A stretch of DNA of 64,000 nt from Flaviaestuariibacter flavus (GTDB lineage: Bacteria > Bacteroidota > Bacteroidia > Chitinophagales > Chitinophagaceae), in the NCBI RefSeq assembly GCF_004337505.1, contig NZ_SJZI01000008.1:537934-601933 (forward strand), written 5' to 3'. Below are positions 8,306-16,711 of the stretch, piece by piece. The notes under the pieces are model-generated. The model did not search any database. It was not told the DNA's origin and saw only the letters and a list, made by a program, of their open reading frames with translations. Position 1 is the first letter of the stretch, and every line of letters starts with the position of its first letter. The position numbers and the translations under genes were made by a program.

Positions 8306-8752
8306 AACTTCTTTGTCTTCCTCGTGCTGCGCCTCGGCATTACGCATATCGGGCGGCACGTCCTTGTTCATCTGCTTGGTGAAGAACTGCTTCACCTTCT
8401 TGACGATCTCGGGCTCCTGCTCGCTGTTGAGGTAGCGGGCCAGCAGGGTGCTTGCGGCAAGGGGTACGAAAGTGCGCGAGAACCAGCCGGCCTTGCGGAG
8501 GATATAACGGCGCAGCACCATATCCACCCCGATGTCGAGGCCCACGTTGAGCAGCGGCGAAGTGGGGCGGTTGCGGCGGCCGATCTTGGTCAGCACGCGG
8601 CCCACCACCAGCAGGCCGTTGGTCACGGGGCGAACGTCTTGCTGCAGCGAGTTGAGGCTGGCGCCGATGGACTGCTTCTGCAGACCGAGTAACTCCTGCA
8701 GCCGGGCCTTCTCCTCCAGGAGCTCATCGTAGCTGGATATCTTCTTACTCAT
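8303..8752 (-). CDS. hypothetical protein coupled to holin-like protein
   Basis: 149 residues. An N-terminal coiled-coil-like stretch (DELLEEKARLQELLGLQKQ) is followed by weakly hydrophobic helices (TNGLLVVGRVL, VPLAASTLLARYL) and an acidic tail. No family recognised. Its start overlaps the end of the upstream holin-like gene by 8 bp, so the two are translated as a unit; it may bind that protein at the membrane. The TGA stop is the first triplet of an octamer array. Confidence 0.75.
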   Translation of the reverse strand: MSKKISSYDELLEEKARLQELLGLQKQSIGASLNSLQQDVRPVTNGLLVVGRVLTKIGRRNRPTSPLLNVGLDIGVDMVLRRYILRKAGWFSRTFVPLAASTLLARYLNSEQEPEIVKKVKQFFTKQMNKDVPPDMRNAEAQHEEDKEV

Positions 8753-9086
8753 AAATCTTTTTCAGGATGGCTTTTTTGAGAATGGGGAAGACGATCTTCT
8801 TGCGGAGTGCCAGGACGACCACCATCAGCACCACGAAGAGGGCGCCGACAATAAAGAAGCCCCCGGCCGTGCTTCCGATCAGGCTGCCGAGCCACCAGGC
8901 CAGCCCCATGCCCAGGAAGAACAGCGTGAAAAGGAGCAGGAAAAAGGCCGACAGGCCGGCGACGATGCCGGCGGTAACATTGGTGGCCTTTTGTGTAAGC
9001 GTTACAAGCGCCAACTTATAATAGGTATCGAGGTAGTCGCTGACGCTTTGCGTGATTGTGGCGGTTTTCGTCTTAAGTTCTTCCAT
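8745..9086 (-). CDS. phage-holin-like/YqjE-type small membrane protein
   Basis: 113 residues. An amphipathic N-terminal helix (VSDYLDTYYKLALVTLTQKA) precedes two strong transmembrane helices (AGIVAGLSAFFLLLFTLFFL and FFIVGALFVVLMVVVLAL) and a basic tail (RKKIVFPILKK). This matches the holin superfamily III / YqjE group, common next to YtxH proteins and not evidence of a prophage. Role unknown, probably envelope-associated. First gene of a two-gene unit. Confidence 0.75.
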   Translation of the reverse strand: MEELKTKTATITQSVSDYLDTYYKLALVTLTQKATNVTAGIVAGLSAFFLLLFTLFFLGMGLAWWLGSLIGSTAGGFFIVGALFVVLMVVVLALRKKIVFPILKKAILKKIYE

Positions 9087-9111
9087 AAGCGGCTTCTGTT
9101 TTAAAAAGAAA

Positions 9112-9133
9112 GAACAGGCCTTTCAGCCTGTTC
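9112..9133 (-). terminator. terminator/attenuator downstream of ytxH-like gene
   Basis: An 8-bp stem GAACAGGC/GCCTGTTC (9112-9119 with 9126-9133) with a CTTTCA loop, followed on the minus strand by a T-rich run. It separates the YtxH gene from the holin-like gene. Confidence 0.7.
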
Positions 9134-9144
9134 GGTTGTTGGAA

Positions 9145-9402
9145 TCAGCTATAGCGCTCGCGGGCGCTGTTGAAGCCGTCAACGGCGTCGTCGGCGGCAC
9201 TGCGGCCTTTCTTGGCGAGGTTCTGCAGCTCGCCCTTGGCGTTCGCAAACAGGTCGGTGAGCGAATCGGTCCAGTCACCGGCGGTTTTGCCGATGCGGCC
9301 ACGCAGGTCGGAGCCCTTTTCCGGGGCCAGGAGCAGGCCCACCACTACCCCGGCTGCGGCAGCGCCGGCAAGGCCCAGGATCATCTTCGTTTTTGCTGTC
9401 AT
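9145..9402 (-). CDS. YtxH-domain protein
   Basis: 85 residues. The N-terminal helix MILGLAGAAAAGVVVGLLLAP is followed by EKGSDLRGRI, the YtxH hallmark (membrane anchor, then APxxGxxLR). The remainder is an amphipathic helical tail. The family occurs with stress and envelope genes in many bacteria; function is not established. It clusters here with DUF1328 and holin-like proteins. Confidence 0.85.
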   Translation of the reverse strand: MTAKTKMILGLAGAAAAGVVVGLLLAPEKGSDLRGRIGKTAGDWTDSLTDLFANAKGELQNLAKKGRSAADDAVDGFNSARERYS

Positions 9403-9619
9403 ATACTTGCTGTTTTAAAATGAATAGGATGCGCTTCCCGGTATTTGAAATAATCATACCATCGCGGCCCTACCCAACAGCTGGTGCAATACTTGCGTAC
9501 CTAGTAACGGTGAATTGGACAGGCAAACCGGAATTATTGCAAATGAATACGTGGAAATCTTTATTTTTCACCGGGAATGGTACAAAAATTATAGCATCTA
9601 AACGAATGGATCTTAGCAT

Positions 9620-9964
9620 ATGGCAATGAGGAAGAAGGTGTTGATCATCGATGACGAAGTGGATCTATGCCTGTTGATGAAGTCATATTTCCTGCGCAAA
9701 AACTATGAGGTTTACATTGCGCATACGTTGACCGACGGCATGAAACGGCTGGATGAAATCCTGCCCGATTTCCTTTTCATCGACTATAACCTGCCCGACG
9801 GGCTGGGCTGGGACAAGCTCCCGGAAATGTACCGTAACCACCCGGGCGTAAACTATCATCTTATCAGTGCCTTCCGGCCGACAATCCCCACCGATCTCGA
9901 TGAGGCAAAGCTCACGATCTGGGAAAAGCCGATCAGCCTGAAGGCCCTGGATAATTTCTTTTAG
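9620..9964 (+). CDS. single-domain response regulator
   Basis: 114 residues, receiver only. Acidic pair in LIIDDEVDLC, phospho-acceptor Asp in FLFIDYNLPDG (about residue 52), conserved Thr/Ser in LISAF and Lys in IWEKPISL. There is no output domain, so it acts by protein contact. The ATG at 9620 and the ATG at 9626 are both possible starts. No kinase is adjacent. Confidence 0.85.
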   Translation: MAMRKKVLIIDDEVDLCLLMKSYFLRKNYEVYIAHTLTDGMKRLDEILPDFLFIDYNLPDGLGWDKLPEMYRNHPGVNYHLISAFRPTIPTDLDEAKLTIWEKPISLKALDNFF

Positions 9965-10016
9965 CCCCCCAGGCTGAAGCCTGAGGCCAGTAGGTGCCGC
10001 CGCTACGCGGCGAAAT

Positions 10017-10045
10017 AACAAGCCCCGCCGTCGGCGGGGCTTGTT
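10017..10045. terminator. GC-rich bidirectional terminator-like hairpin
   Basis: A perfect 13-bp stem (10017-10029 with 10033-10045) with loop GTC, between the response regulator and the convergent citrate synthase gene. No long T run, so termination is inferred from position and stability. Confidence 0.65.
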
Positions 10046-10060
10046 GCGGATAATAATCAA

Positions 10061-10139
10061 TAAACAATGTTCAATGCTCAATTTTCAAGTTGGAAACACC
10101 CCTTTGAACTTGAAAATTGAGCATTGATTATTGAGCATT
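10061..10139. repeat. inverted octamer arrays ending at gltA stop
   Basis: The left half carries TTCAATGC/TCAATTTT-type units and AAGTT. The right half carries AACTTGAAAATTGAG and GCATTGATTATTGAGCATT, the inverse complement of the left. Together they can form a long stem with a loop of about 14 nt. The array ends at the base before the gltA stop codon (complement of 10140-10142). Confidence 0.75.
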
Positions 10140-11465
10140 TTATTCGCCCCAAACATTGTCTTCTCCCTTCAGGAACTTCTTCACCAGGTCGGTGGTTACC
10201 GACTTCGGACGCTCCAGCGGGAAGTTGAGGGCGCGGTCCCAGCAGAGGGAAGCCAGCACGCCGAGGGCGCGGCTGACGGCAAAGAGCACCGTGTAGAACT
10301 CGTACTCCACCATGCCGTAGTGTACCAGCAGGGCCCCGGAGTGCGCGTCCACATTGGGCCAGGGGTTCTTGATCTTACCCAGCGACTGCAGGATCGGCGG
10401 CACCGTTTCATAGATGTTCCAGACGGTCTGCACCAGTGGGTCGTTGGGCATATGCTTCTTGCCGAACTCCATCTGGGCGGTAAAGCGGGGGTCGGTCTTG
10501 CGCAGCACGGCGTGGCCGTAGCCGGGCACCACCTTGCCGGCGCCAAGTGTCTTCTTCACGTACTCGGCAATCTGCTCACCGGTGGGCGCTTCCGTGTTGA
10601 GCTCCTCGCGCATCTCGAAGATCCACTTGATTACCTCCTGGTTGGCAAGGCCGTGCAGGGGGCCGGCGAGGCCGTTCATACCCGCGGCATAGCTCAGGTA
10701 GGGGTCAGAAAGCGCCGATCCCACCAGGTGCGTCGTATGTGCGGAAACGTTACCCCCTTCGTGGTCGGCATGAATGGTCATATAAAGGCGCATCAGCTCC
10801 TTGAAGGAGTCGTCGCTGAAGCCCATCATGTGGGCAAAATTACCCGACCAGTCGAGTAGGCCATTGGGCTGGATGTGGTCGCCGCCCTTGTATTTGCGGC
10901 GGTAGATATAGGCTGCGATGCGGGGCAGGCGGGCAATGAGGTCCATGGAGTCGTCGAAAACGGCTTCCCAGTAGTCCTTCTTGCTCATACCGGCGGCATA
11001 GCGCTTTGCAAACTGGCTTTCGGTCTGGAGGGCCATCACGCCCACCACGAACTGCGTCATGGGGTGGGTGGTAACGGGCAGGGCCTCGATGGTGGCAAAA
11101 ACGTGGTTGGGCACGTGGCTGCGGCGTTGCCATACGGAGGTGAGGTGCTGCACGTCGTCCTCGGTGGGCAGTTCGCCCACCAGCATCAGGTAGAACAGGC
11201 CTTCGGGCAGGGGCTCGGAACCGCCTTCATATTTGGGCAGCTTTTCCTGCAGCTCGGGGATGGAATAGCCGCGGAAGCGGATGCCTTCCTGCGCGTCGAG
11301 CAGGGAGGTTTCGGTAACGAGACCGGTCATGCCGCGCATGCCCTGGAAGATCTGGGCCAGCTGCACCTCGCCGATGACCTTGGTGCCGTGTTCCTTGATC
11401 AGATCCTTGATCTCGGCGCCAACGGCGTCTGCCTTTTCCTTAAACCTGTCTTTGATGATTCCCAT
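10140..11465 (-). CDS. gltA: citrate synthase, mitochondrial type
   Basis: 441 residues. It condenses acetyl-CoA with oxaloacetate in the TCA cycle. Catalytic residues are visible as H271 ([12 protein letters not shown]), H318 ([17 protein letters not shown]) and D373 ([10 protein letters not shown]). The sequence around H271 ([19 protein letters not shown]) follows the eukaryotic/mitochondrial pattern and differs from the E. coli GltA hexamer type; such enzymes are known in Bacteroidota. Monocistronic by context: convergent neighbour on one side, candidate promoter on the other. Confidence 0.95.
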   Translation of the reverse strand: MGIIKDRFKEKADAVGAEIKDLIKEHGTKVIGEVQLAQIFQGMRGMTGLVTETSLLDAQEGIRFRGYSIPELQEKLPKYEGGSEPLPEGLFYLMLVGELPTEDDVQHLTSVWQRRSHVPNHVFATIEALPVTTHPMTQFVVGVMALQTESQFAKRYAAGMSKKDYWEAVFDDSMDLIARLPRIAAYIYRRKYKGGDHIQPNGLLDWSGNFAHMMGFSDDSFKELMRLYMTIHADHEGGNVSAHTTHLVGSALSDPYLSYAAGMNGLAGPLHGLANQEVIKWIFEMREELNTEAPTGEQIAEYVKKTLGAGKVVPGYGHAVLRKTDPRFTAQMEFGKKHMPNDPLVQTVWNIYETVPPILQSLGKIKNPWPNVDAHSGALLVHYGMVEYEFYTVLFAVSRALGVLASLCWDRALNFPLERPKSVTTDLVKKFLKGEDNVWGE

Positions 11466-11514
11466 AAGAAATGACTTGTTTTCTGTATATGATGAGAGTT
11501 TTGTTTGAGCGCCC

Positions 11515-11544
11515 TAAAGTTAGGGGCGAGACGTGAATCGCAAA
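11515..11544 (-). promoter_or_regulatory. candidate sigma-A promoter of gltA
   Basis: Read on the minus strand, TTTG (complement of 11541-11544) is followed after 18 bases by TAACTTTA (complement of 11515-11522). This fits the Bacteroidota consensus TTTG-N18-20-TAnnTTTG and lies about 50 bp before the gltA ATG. Inferred from pattern only. Confidence 0.45.
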
Positions 11545-11617
11545 GCCCCCTGTCCCCCAAAGGGGGAACTTAGGTGAATTATTCTTTCTTTAATCTATCA
11601 TTCGCCCGGTCGATAGC

Positions 11618-11660
11618 AAACAGAAACCCCGGATCGCAAAGCGATCCGGGGTTTCTGTTT
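11618..11660. terminator. 20-bp hairpin, terminator of LptF/G-family gene
   Basis: A perfect 20-bp stem (11618-11637 with 11641-11660) with an AAA loop, T3 at one foot and A3 at the other. It lies between the 3' end of the permease gene (11738) and the gltA promoter, so it can insulate both. Confidence 0.75.
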
Positions 11661-11737
11661 GAGTGTATTGCTTTAGTAAAGTTGCGAAGGAAGAAGTGTC
11701 TTCGGCCCAAGTGCCCCCTTTGGGGGCCGGACGATCC

Positions 11738-12823
11738 CTACTTCGGCGCCTTCCGGTACAGGTAAATGGCAATGAACGTAAAGATGAAATTCGGCACCCA
11801 GGCCGCCACCATCGGGTGCAGGTTGCCCTTTACCGAGAACACCGTAGAAAAACGGTCGAACATGATGAAGGAAACCGAGATAATAATGCCCAGGGCCAGG
11901 TGCACGCCCGAACCGCCGCGGGTTTTGCGACCGGCCAGGATGGCGCCGATCAGCGTCAGCAGCACCACCGAGTAGGAGGTGGCCGTGCGGCGGTAGTATT
12001 CCACCCGCAGGGTATTGACCCCCTCGTTGCCCCGCAGCTCCTCGGCCTTGATGTAGCGCGCCAGCTGGGGCGTGGTGAGCTTGTCTTTCTGGTATTTGTC
12101 GCGGCGCAGGTCGTAGGGAACAAAGTGCAGGTCTTCGTAACGCTCCGGGATCTGCCGGATCGTCTCCCCTTTCGGGCCCACGGTGCGCTCCGTCACGTTC
12201 ACCAGCTGCCATCGGCGCTTCGCCGAGTCCCACTTGATCATATCAGCACGCTCATTATATATGAGCTGCCGCCCCTGGATCCGGTTGAGGAAAAAGCTGT
12301 TCCCCGTCTTGGTGACGGTATCGAAATATTTCAGTCCCACGTAGGTGTTGGAGTCGGTACGCATGTAGTGCGCATTGTTGCGCAGCGCCTCTTCCGGGGA
12401 GGGCGAGTCGACATACTTGGCCTCGAAGGTGGCCCGCAGGTCGTTGGCCTTCGGTATATAATAGGCGGCGGCAAACCACAGCACCACGGCAAAGAAGAGC
12501 CCGCCTACCAGGTAGGTACGCAGCCAGCGGTTGTAGGTGACGCCGGTGGCCAGCATCGCCACGATCTCGGTGCGCTGGGCCATCTTGCTGGTGAAGAAGA
12601 TCACGGCGATGAACACGAACAGCGGGTACAGCATCCCCCAGATATAGGGTATGAAGCCGATATAATACTGGCGGATGATCTCGCGGCCGCTGAGCCCCGA
12701 ATGCACGAAGTTGTCGGTCTTCTCCGAGCTGTCTACCGCCACCGCGATCACCGTGAAGATGAGCATCGCCGTAACGAAGGTGATCAGGAGCTGCCGCAGT
12801 ATATACCAATCGAGCTTTTTCAT
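11738..12823 (-). CDS. LptF/LptG-family lipopolysaccharide-export permease
   Basis: 361 residues. N-terminal KKLDWYILRQLLITF is the YjgP/YjgQ family opening. There are three N-terminal helices, a long periplasmic region (about 115-265) and three C-terminal helices (VVLLTLIGAILAGRK, HLALGIIISVSFIMF, AAWVPNFIFTFIAIYLY). These proteins partner the LptB ATPase to move LPS to the outer membrane. Many Bacteroidota encode the two permeases apart; no lpt partner is adjacent here. Assignment to F or G is not attempted. Confidence 0.88.
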   Translation of the reverse strand: MKKLDWYILRQLLITFVTAMLIFTVIAVAVDSSEKTDNFVHSGLSGREIIRQYYIGFIPYIWGMLYPLFVFIAVIFFTSKMAQRTEIVAMLATGVTYNRWLRTYLVGGLFFAVVLWFAAAYYIPKANDLRATFEAKYVDSPSPEEALRNNAHYMRTDSNTYVGLKYFDTVTKTGNSFFLNRIQGRQLIYNERADMIKWDSAKRRWQLVNVTERTVGPKGETIRQIPERYEDLHFVPYDLRRDKYQKDKLTTPQLARYIKAEELRGNEGVNTLRVEYYRRTATSYSVVLLTLIGAILAGRKTRGGSGVHLALGIIISVSFIMFDRFSTVFSVKGNLHPMVAAWVPNFIFTFIAIYLYRKAPK

Positions 12824-12933
12824 GAACGGGCAACGAAAATAGTTCAGTTTGGGAGTTCGTGGTTTGCAGATTACGGTTTGCAGTTGTTAATAATGACATA
12901 GAGGTGTCGATTCGGATGGGAGGTGGTAGGCGG

Positions 12934-13101
12934 AGCGACGGCCTTCGGCCGTCATTGCGAGCGGAGCGAAGCAACCTCCCCGTTGCCGCAGGGTGTTCGA
13001 ATCCGAAAGAGTTTATGAACTGAAGCTCTTACTGGCTGCGGTCAGTCTTTAGGTCATGGAGTTTGCTTCGCTCCGCTCGCAATGACAGCTGCCCTGTCCC
13101 T
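12934..13101. repeat. palindromic dispersed repeat family 1, copy A
   Basis: Terminal inverted repeats: GTCATTGCGAGCGGAGCGAA (from 12957) and its inverse TTCGCTCCGCTCGCAATGAC (to 13087), each extended by a GCAAnCTCC-type inner end. The internal core contains GCAGGGTGTTCGAATCCGAA and AGTCTTTAGGTCATGGAG. Copies B (15203) and C (16484, inverted) share ends and core. No ORF. With the heptamer-like text before it, it fills most of the 12824-13180 gap. Confidence 0.85.
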
Positions 13102-13114
13102 CCGGCTAATACCC

Positions 13115-13137
13115 CGGAACCTTAAAACCCCAGAACC
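13115..13137. repeat. octamer array AGAACC type
   Basis: GGAACCTT, AAAACCCC and AGAACCTT at 8-bp steps, 44 bp before the SDR start. It is the inverse complement of the GGTTCTGN array at 15142-15179 on the far side of the SDR-GH1 pair. Confidence 0.65.
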
Positions 13138-13180
13138 TTTTTCCGTCTTGGCCCACCCTTTGCGTCCCCCACTGCGTAAA

Positions 13181-13918
13181 ATGAACGCCATGCGCTTCCA
13201 GGATAAAGTTTGCCTCCTTACCGGCGCCGGCTCGGGGATCGGCCGCGCCGCTGCGCTCCGCATGGCGCGCGAGGGCGGCCGCGTGCTGGTGATCGACCGC
13301 GACGAGACGGGCGGCAACGAAACGGTGCGCCAGATCGCCGAAAGCGGCGGCACCGCCCGCTTCGCGCGCTGCGACGTTGGTGTTGAAGCCGACATCCGCT
13401 CGGCCGTGCAGGCCGCCCTCGACGCCTGGGGCCGCATCGACGTGCTGGTGAACAACGCCGCCATGATGACCTTCAAAAAGGTGGTGGACCTCAGCGCCGA
13501 GGAGTGGGACACCGTGCTGGGCGTGAACCTGCGCTCCGTGTTTCTTTTCTGCAAGTATTGCATCCCCCACCTCGATCACGGCGCGATCGTCAACGTCAGC
13601 TCGGTGCATGCCCACGAAACCACCGCCAACGTGGTGCCCTATGCCAGCAGCAAAGGAGCCATGGAGGCCTTCGCCCGCGGCGTAAGCCTCGAGTACCCCT
13701 GGCCGAAGCTGCGCATCAACTGCGTGGCGCCGGGTGCGGTGAACACTCCCATGCTCTGGAACAACCCCAACGTGAAAAGCGGGGCGGAGAAAATAGATGG
13801 TGCCGTCGGTGAGCCCGAAGAGCTCGCGGCGGCCATCTGCTTCCTGGCAGCACCCGAAGCCAGCTTTATCAACGGCACAACCCTGGTGGTCGACGGCGGC
13901 CGCCTCGATATTCTATAA
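13181..13918 (+). CDS. short-chain dehydrogenase/reductase (SDR)
   Basis: 245 residues from ATG 13181 (13190 is equally possible; upstream in-frame codons fall in repeat DNA). Rossmann TGAGSGIG at 14-21, NNAA at 91-94, catalytic Ser in NVSSVHAHE (140/141), Y154 and K158 in YASSK, and a C-terminal LAAPEASFINGTTLVVDGG typical of classical SDRs. It uses NAD(P)(H); substrate unknown. The glycosidase gene starts 15 bp downstream, which suggests that the pair handles a sugar or glycoside. Confidence 0.88.
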   Translation: MNAMRFQDKVCLLTGAGSGIGRAAALRMAREGGRVLVIDRDETGGNETVRQIAESGGTARFARCDVGVEADIRSAVQAALDAWGRIDVLVNNAAMMTFKKVVDLSAEEWDTVLGVNLRSVFLFCKYCIPHLDHGAIVNVSSVHAHETTANVVPYASSKGAMEAFARGVSLEYPWPKLRINCVAPGAVNTPMLWNNPNVKSGAEKIDGAVGEPEELAAAICFLAAPEASFINGTTLVVDGGRLDIL

Positions 13919-13933
13919 GAAAAGGATTTACCT

Positions 13934-15136
13934 ATGATCGGCGCCAAGTTCATGTTCGCTACCGGTATCGAAAACTCCTATCCCACCATCGTCAACGCGG
14001 AAGGGAACACCGTCCGCATCGACGAAATGGAAAAATGCGGGCATTACCGCAATATGGGACTTGACTTCAAACTCACCTATGACCTCGGCATCGAGTTTCT
14101 CCGCTGGGGGCCTCCTTATTATAAGGTGAACACCGCCCCCGGGCAATACGACTGGAGCTATGCCGACGAGGCCATCGCCAAGATGCAGGACCTCGGCATC
14201 ACCCCTATTGTAGACCTCTGCCACTTCGGGGTGCCCGACTGGCTGGGTAATTTCCAGAACCCCGAGTTCCCGAAATTCTTCTCCGAATACGCCTGCGCCT
14301 TTGCCAAGCGCTACCCGCACCTCACCCTGTATACGCCCATCAACGAGATCTTTATCACGGCCATGTTCTCGGCGCAGTACGGGTGGTGGAATGAGCGCCT
14401 CACTTCCGACCGCGCTTTCGTTACAGCCCTCAAGCACCTCTGCCAGGGCAACGTGCTGGCGATGCGCGAGATACTCAAGATCCAGCCCAACGCCACCTTT
14501 ATCCAGAGCGAATCGTCGGAATACTTCCACCCCGTGCGCCCCGAGGTGCAGGGCCTGGCCAACTTCCTCAACCAGAAGCGCTTTCTCGCCCTCGACTTCA
14601 CCTACGGCTATCCCATCCGCGTGATCATGTACGAATACCTTCTCGAGAACGGGATGACGCGCGACGAGATCCGCTGGTTTGAGCAAAACCAGGTAAAGGC
14701 GAGCTGCGTGATGGGCAACGACTACTACGCCACCAACGAGCACCTCGTGATGCCCAACGGCACCTGGCAGGCGGCCGGCGACATCTTTGGCTACTACGTC
14801 ATCACCCACCAGTACTACAACCGCTACAAGCTCCCCATCATGCACACGGAAACCAACCACGTGGCACCGGAGTCGGAAGAGTGGCTGTGGCGGCAGTGGG
14901 CCAACCTGCACCGCCTCAAGCAGGACGGCGTGCCCATCCTGGGCTTCACCTGGTACAGCCTCACCCACCAGGTAGACTGGCAGGTGGCCCTGCGCGAGGA
15001 GCGCAACGAGGTACACCCCGTGGGTCTCTTCGACCTAGACCGCAACATCCTTCCCGTGGGCAAGGCCTACAAGCGCCTCATCCAGCAGTGGGGACCGGTG
15101 CTGGATGATGAACGGTTCGGGGCGATTTACCGGTAA
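13934..15136 (+). CDS. glycoside hydrolase family 1-like (beta-glucosidase fold)
   Basis: 400 residues, no signal peptide. The TIM-barrel elements DLGIEFLRWGPPYY, then NEI with E138 (LYTPINEIF) as acid/base, and E306 in PIMHTETNH as probable nucleophile follow the GH1/clan A order. The motifs deviate from the usual TLNEP and ITENG, and the protein is shorter than typical GH1 enzymes (about 450), so it is a divergent member. Its activity may not be glucosidase. Transcribed with the SDR upstream. Confidence 0.75.
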   Translation: MIGAKFMFATGIENSYPTIVNAEGNTVRIDEMEKCGHYRNMGLDFKLTYDLGIEFLRWGPPYYKVNTAPGQYDWSYADEAIAKMQDLGITPIVDLCHFGVPDWLGNFQNPEFPKFFSEYACAFAKRYPHLTLYTPINEIFITAMFSAQYGWWNERLTSDRAFVTALKHLCQGNVLAMREILKIQPNATFIQSESSEYFHPVRPEVQGLANFLNQKRFLALDFTYGYPIRVIMYEYLLENGMTRDEIRWFEQNQVKASCVMGNDYYATNEHLVMPNGTWQAAGDIFGYYVITHQYYNRYKLPIMHTETNHVAPESEEWLWRQWANLHRLKQDGVPILGFTWYSLTHQVDWQVALREERNEVHPVGLFDLDRNILPVGKAYKRLIQQWGPVLDDERFGAIYR

Positions 15137-15141
15137 AGCCG

Positions 15142-15179
15142 GGTTCTGAGGTTCTGGGGTTCTGGGGTTCTGAGGTTGG
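15142..15179. repeat. octamer array GGTTCTGN
   Basis: Four units at exact 8-bp steps (GGTTCTGA, GGTTCTGG twice, GGTTCTGA), then GGTTGG. It begins 5 bp after the GH1 stop codon and is inverse to the array at 13115. Confidence 0.85.
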
Positions 15180-15202
15180 TTCGCGAAGCGACACCGGAGC
15201 TT

Positions 15203-15393
15203 GTTGGTATAGCGCGAAGCGACGCGCAGCGTCATTGCGAGCGCAGCGAAGCAAACTCCGGCGTTACGCAGGGTGTTCGTAGCCCGAGAAGTTGTGCGTT
15301 GAAAAGCTTACCGGACTCAGTTAGTCTTAAGGTCAGGGAGGTTGCTTCGCTCCGCTCGCAATGACGGCCGGAGGCCGTCGCTTCGCACGCCAT
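15203..15393. repeat. palindromic dispersed repeat family 1, copy B
   Basis: GTCATTGCGAGCGCAGCGAA begins at 15231 and its inverse TTCGCTCCGCTCGCAATGAC ends at 15364. The core is shared with copy A (GCAGGGTGTTCG, AGTCTTAAGGTCAGGGAG). Outer arms extend to a GCGAAGCGAC/GTCGCTTCGC pair. Same orientation as copy A, so A and B bracket the SDR-GH1 pair as direct copies. A short ATCTGACA octamer array follows at 15428-15446. Confidence 0.85.
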
Positions 15394-15467
15394 TACAGCC
15401 AACACAAAGCGGGCTCCCTCAGATCCAAGATCTGACATCTGACATTTCCCTCCCCGATATTTGCTCC

Positions 15468-16442
15468 ATGCGCCTCCTCCCCCTCCTCCTGCTCCTGCTA
15501 GCTGCCCCGGCCTTCGGGCAGCGAGCCGACACGGCCGCCTACCCCGCCGCCGACTCCAGCTTTTATACGGAAGAAGCCGTAGTGCTCCACACCGCCACCG
15601 GCGACATCCACGGCACCCTCACGCTGCCGCATCGCAAAGAGGCGGTGCCTGTGGCGCTGATCATCGCCGGATCGGGGCCCACCGACCGCGACGGCAACTC
15701 ACCGCTGCTCCCCGGCCCGGGCAACAGTCTCCGCTACCTGGCCCACCAGCTGGCGAAGAACCGCATCGCCTCGCTCCGCTTCGACAAGCGCGGCATCGGT
15801 GAAAGCGCCGGCGCCATGAAGCGCGAGATCGACCTGCGCTTCGACGACTACGTGGCCGACGCGCGCGCCTGGCTCGCCCTGCTGGCCGCCGACAAGCGCT
15901 TTACCCGCCGCTACGTGATCGGCCACAGCGAAGGCGCCCTCATCGGGGCACTCGCCGCCGACGGCACGAAAGGATATGTCTCTATCGCCGGCGCGGGCTT
16001 CCCCGCGCAAGACATCCTGAAGAAACAACTCGCCGCGCAGCTGCCCGACAGCCTGATGCGCCCGGCAACCATCATCATCGATTCGCTTGCCGCCGGCCAC
16101 CGGGTGCAGCGCGCGCCGCGGCAACTGATCCCCATCTTCCGCCCCAGCGTGCAACCCTATATGATCTCCTGGTTTGCGCACGACCCGGCACAGATCGTTG
16201 CTAAATTGAAAATGCCCGTCCTCATCATCCAGGGCGACAACGACATCCAGGTAGCCGAAGAAAATGGCCGTGCCCTCAAGGCCGCTGCCCCCAAGGCGAA
16301 GCTGCTGGTGGTGCCGGGGATGAACCACGCGCTGAAATTCGTGGCCGCCCGCGACCCGCAAACCAACCTGGAGGCGTACAGCAACCCGGCGCTGCCGGTA
16401 ATGCCGGCGGTGGTGGCGGCGATTGTGAAGTTTATTAAGTAA
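15468..16442 (+). CDS. exported alpha/beta-hydrolase
   Basis: 324 residues from ATG 15468 (upstream in-frame codons lie in repeat DNA). Signal peptide RLLPLLLLLLAAPAFG with cleavage near AFGQ. Oxyanion region IIAGSGPTDRDGN (65-77), nucleophile S154 in IGHSEGA, acid D257 or D259 in IQGDNDIQ, and H287 in PGMNHALK. It resembles the secreted acyl-peptidase/esterase-like hydrolases common in Bacteroidota. Substrate unknown; probably periplasmic. Confidence 0.85.
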   Translation: MRLLPLLLLLLAAPAFGQRADTAAYPAADSSFYTEEAVVLHTATGDIHGTLTLPHRKEAVPVALIIAGSGPTDRDGNSPLLPGPGNSLRYLAHQLAKNRIASLRFDKRGIGESAGAMKREIDLRFDDYVADARAWLALLAADKRFTRRYVIGHSEGALIGALAADGTKGYVSIAGAGFPAQDILKKQLAAQLPDSLMRPATIIIDSLAAGHRVQRAPRQLIPIFRPSVQPYMISWFAHDPAQIVAKLKMPVLIIQGDNDIQVAEENGRALKAAAPKAKLLVVPGMNHALKFVAARDPQTNLEAYSNPALPVMPAVVAAIVKFIK

Positions 16443-16483
16443 GAGGATTGGGGTAGCTCGCGAAGCGAAGGGCGAATGCTGTT

Positions 16484-16673
16484 GGTAGCTCGCGAAGCGA
16501 CGGGCGAATGCCCGTCATTGCGAGCGTAGCGAAGCAACCTCCATGACCTGAAGACTGGTCGGCGCCGAGGAGGGCTTTGATGCGCAAAGTCTTCGGCTAT
16601 AAACACCCTGCGTAACGCTGGAGTTTGCTTCGCTGCGCTCGCAATGACAGCTGCGCTGTCGCTTCGCACGCCG
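16484..16673. repeat. palindromic dispersed repeat family 1, copy C (inverted)
   Basis: Ends GTCATTGCGAGCGTAGCGAA (from 16513) and TTCGCTGCGCTCGCAATGAC (to 16648). Read on the minus strand, the core (AGCGTTACGCAGGGTGTT, AGTCTTCAGGTCATGGAG) matches copies A and B, so C is inverted relative to them. A direct duplication of GTAGCTCGCGAAGCGA (16455 and 16487) precedes it. Confidence 0.85.
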
Positions 16674-16680
16674 GCGTCAG

Positions 16681-16711
16681 CATTCACGATTGACGATTCA
16701 CGATTGACGAT
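16681..16711. repeat. heptamer array ACGATTC/ACGATTG
   Basis: Four 7-bp steps of ACGATTS. On the minus strand the array begins inside the last codons of the DUF3592 gene and supplies its TGA (complement of 16698-16700). Confidence 0.8.

Noticed and set aside
8745..9086. Prophage, suggested by a holin-like protein
   Set aside because: No phage structural, integrase or lysis genes nearby; the protein is the YqjE/holin-III type common in chromosomal stress clusters.
11663..12901. Open frame of 412 codons on the plus strand
   Set aside because: Antisense to the LptF/G-family permease; no start context or motif.
12988..12997. tRNA T-arm-like GTTCGAATCC
   Set aside because: No cloverleaf can be drawn around it; it is part of the core of repeat family 1 and changes in the other copies.
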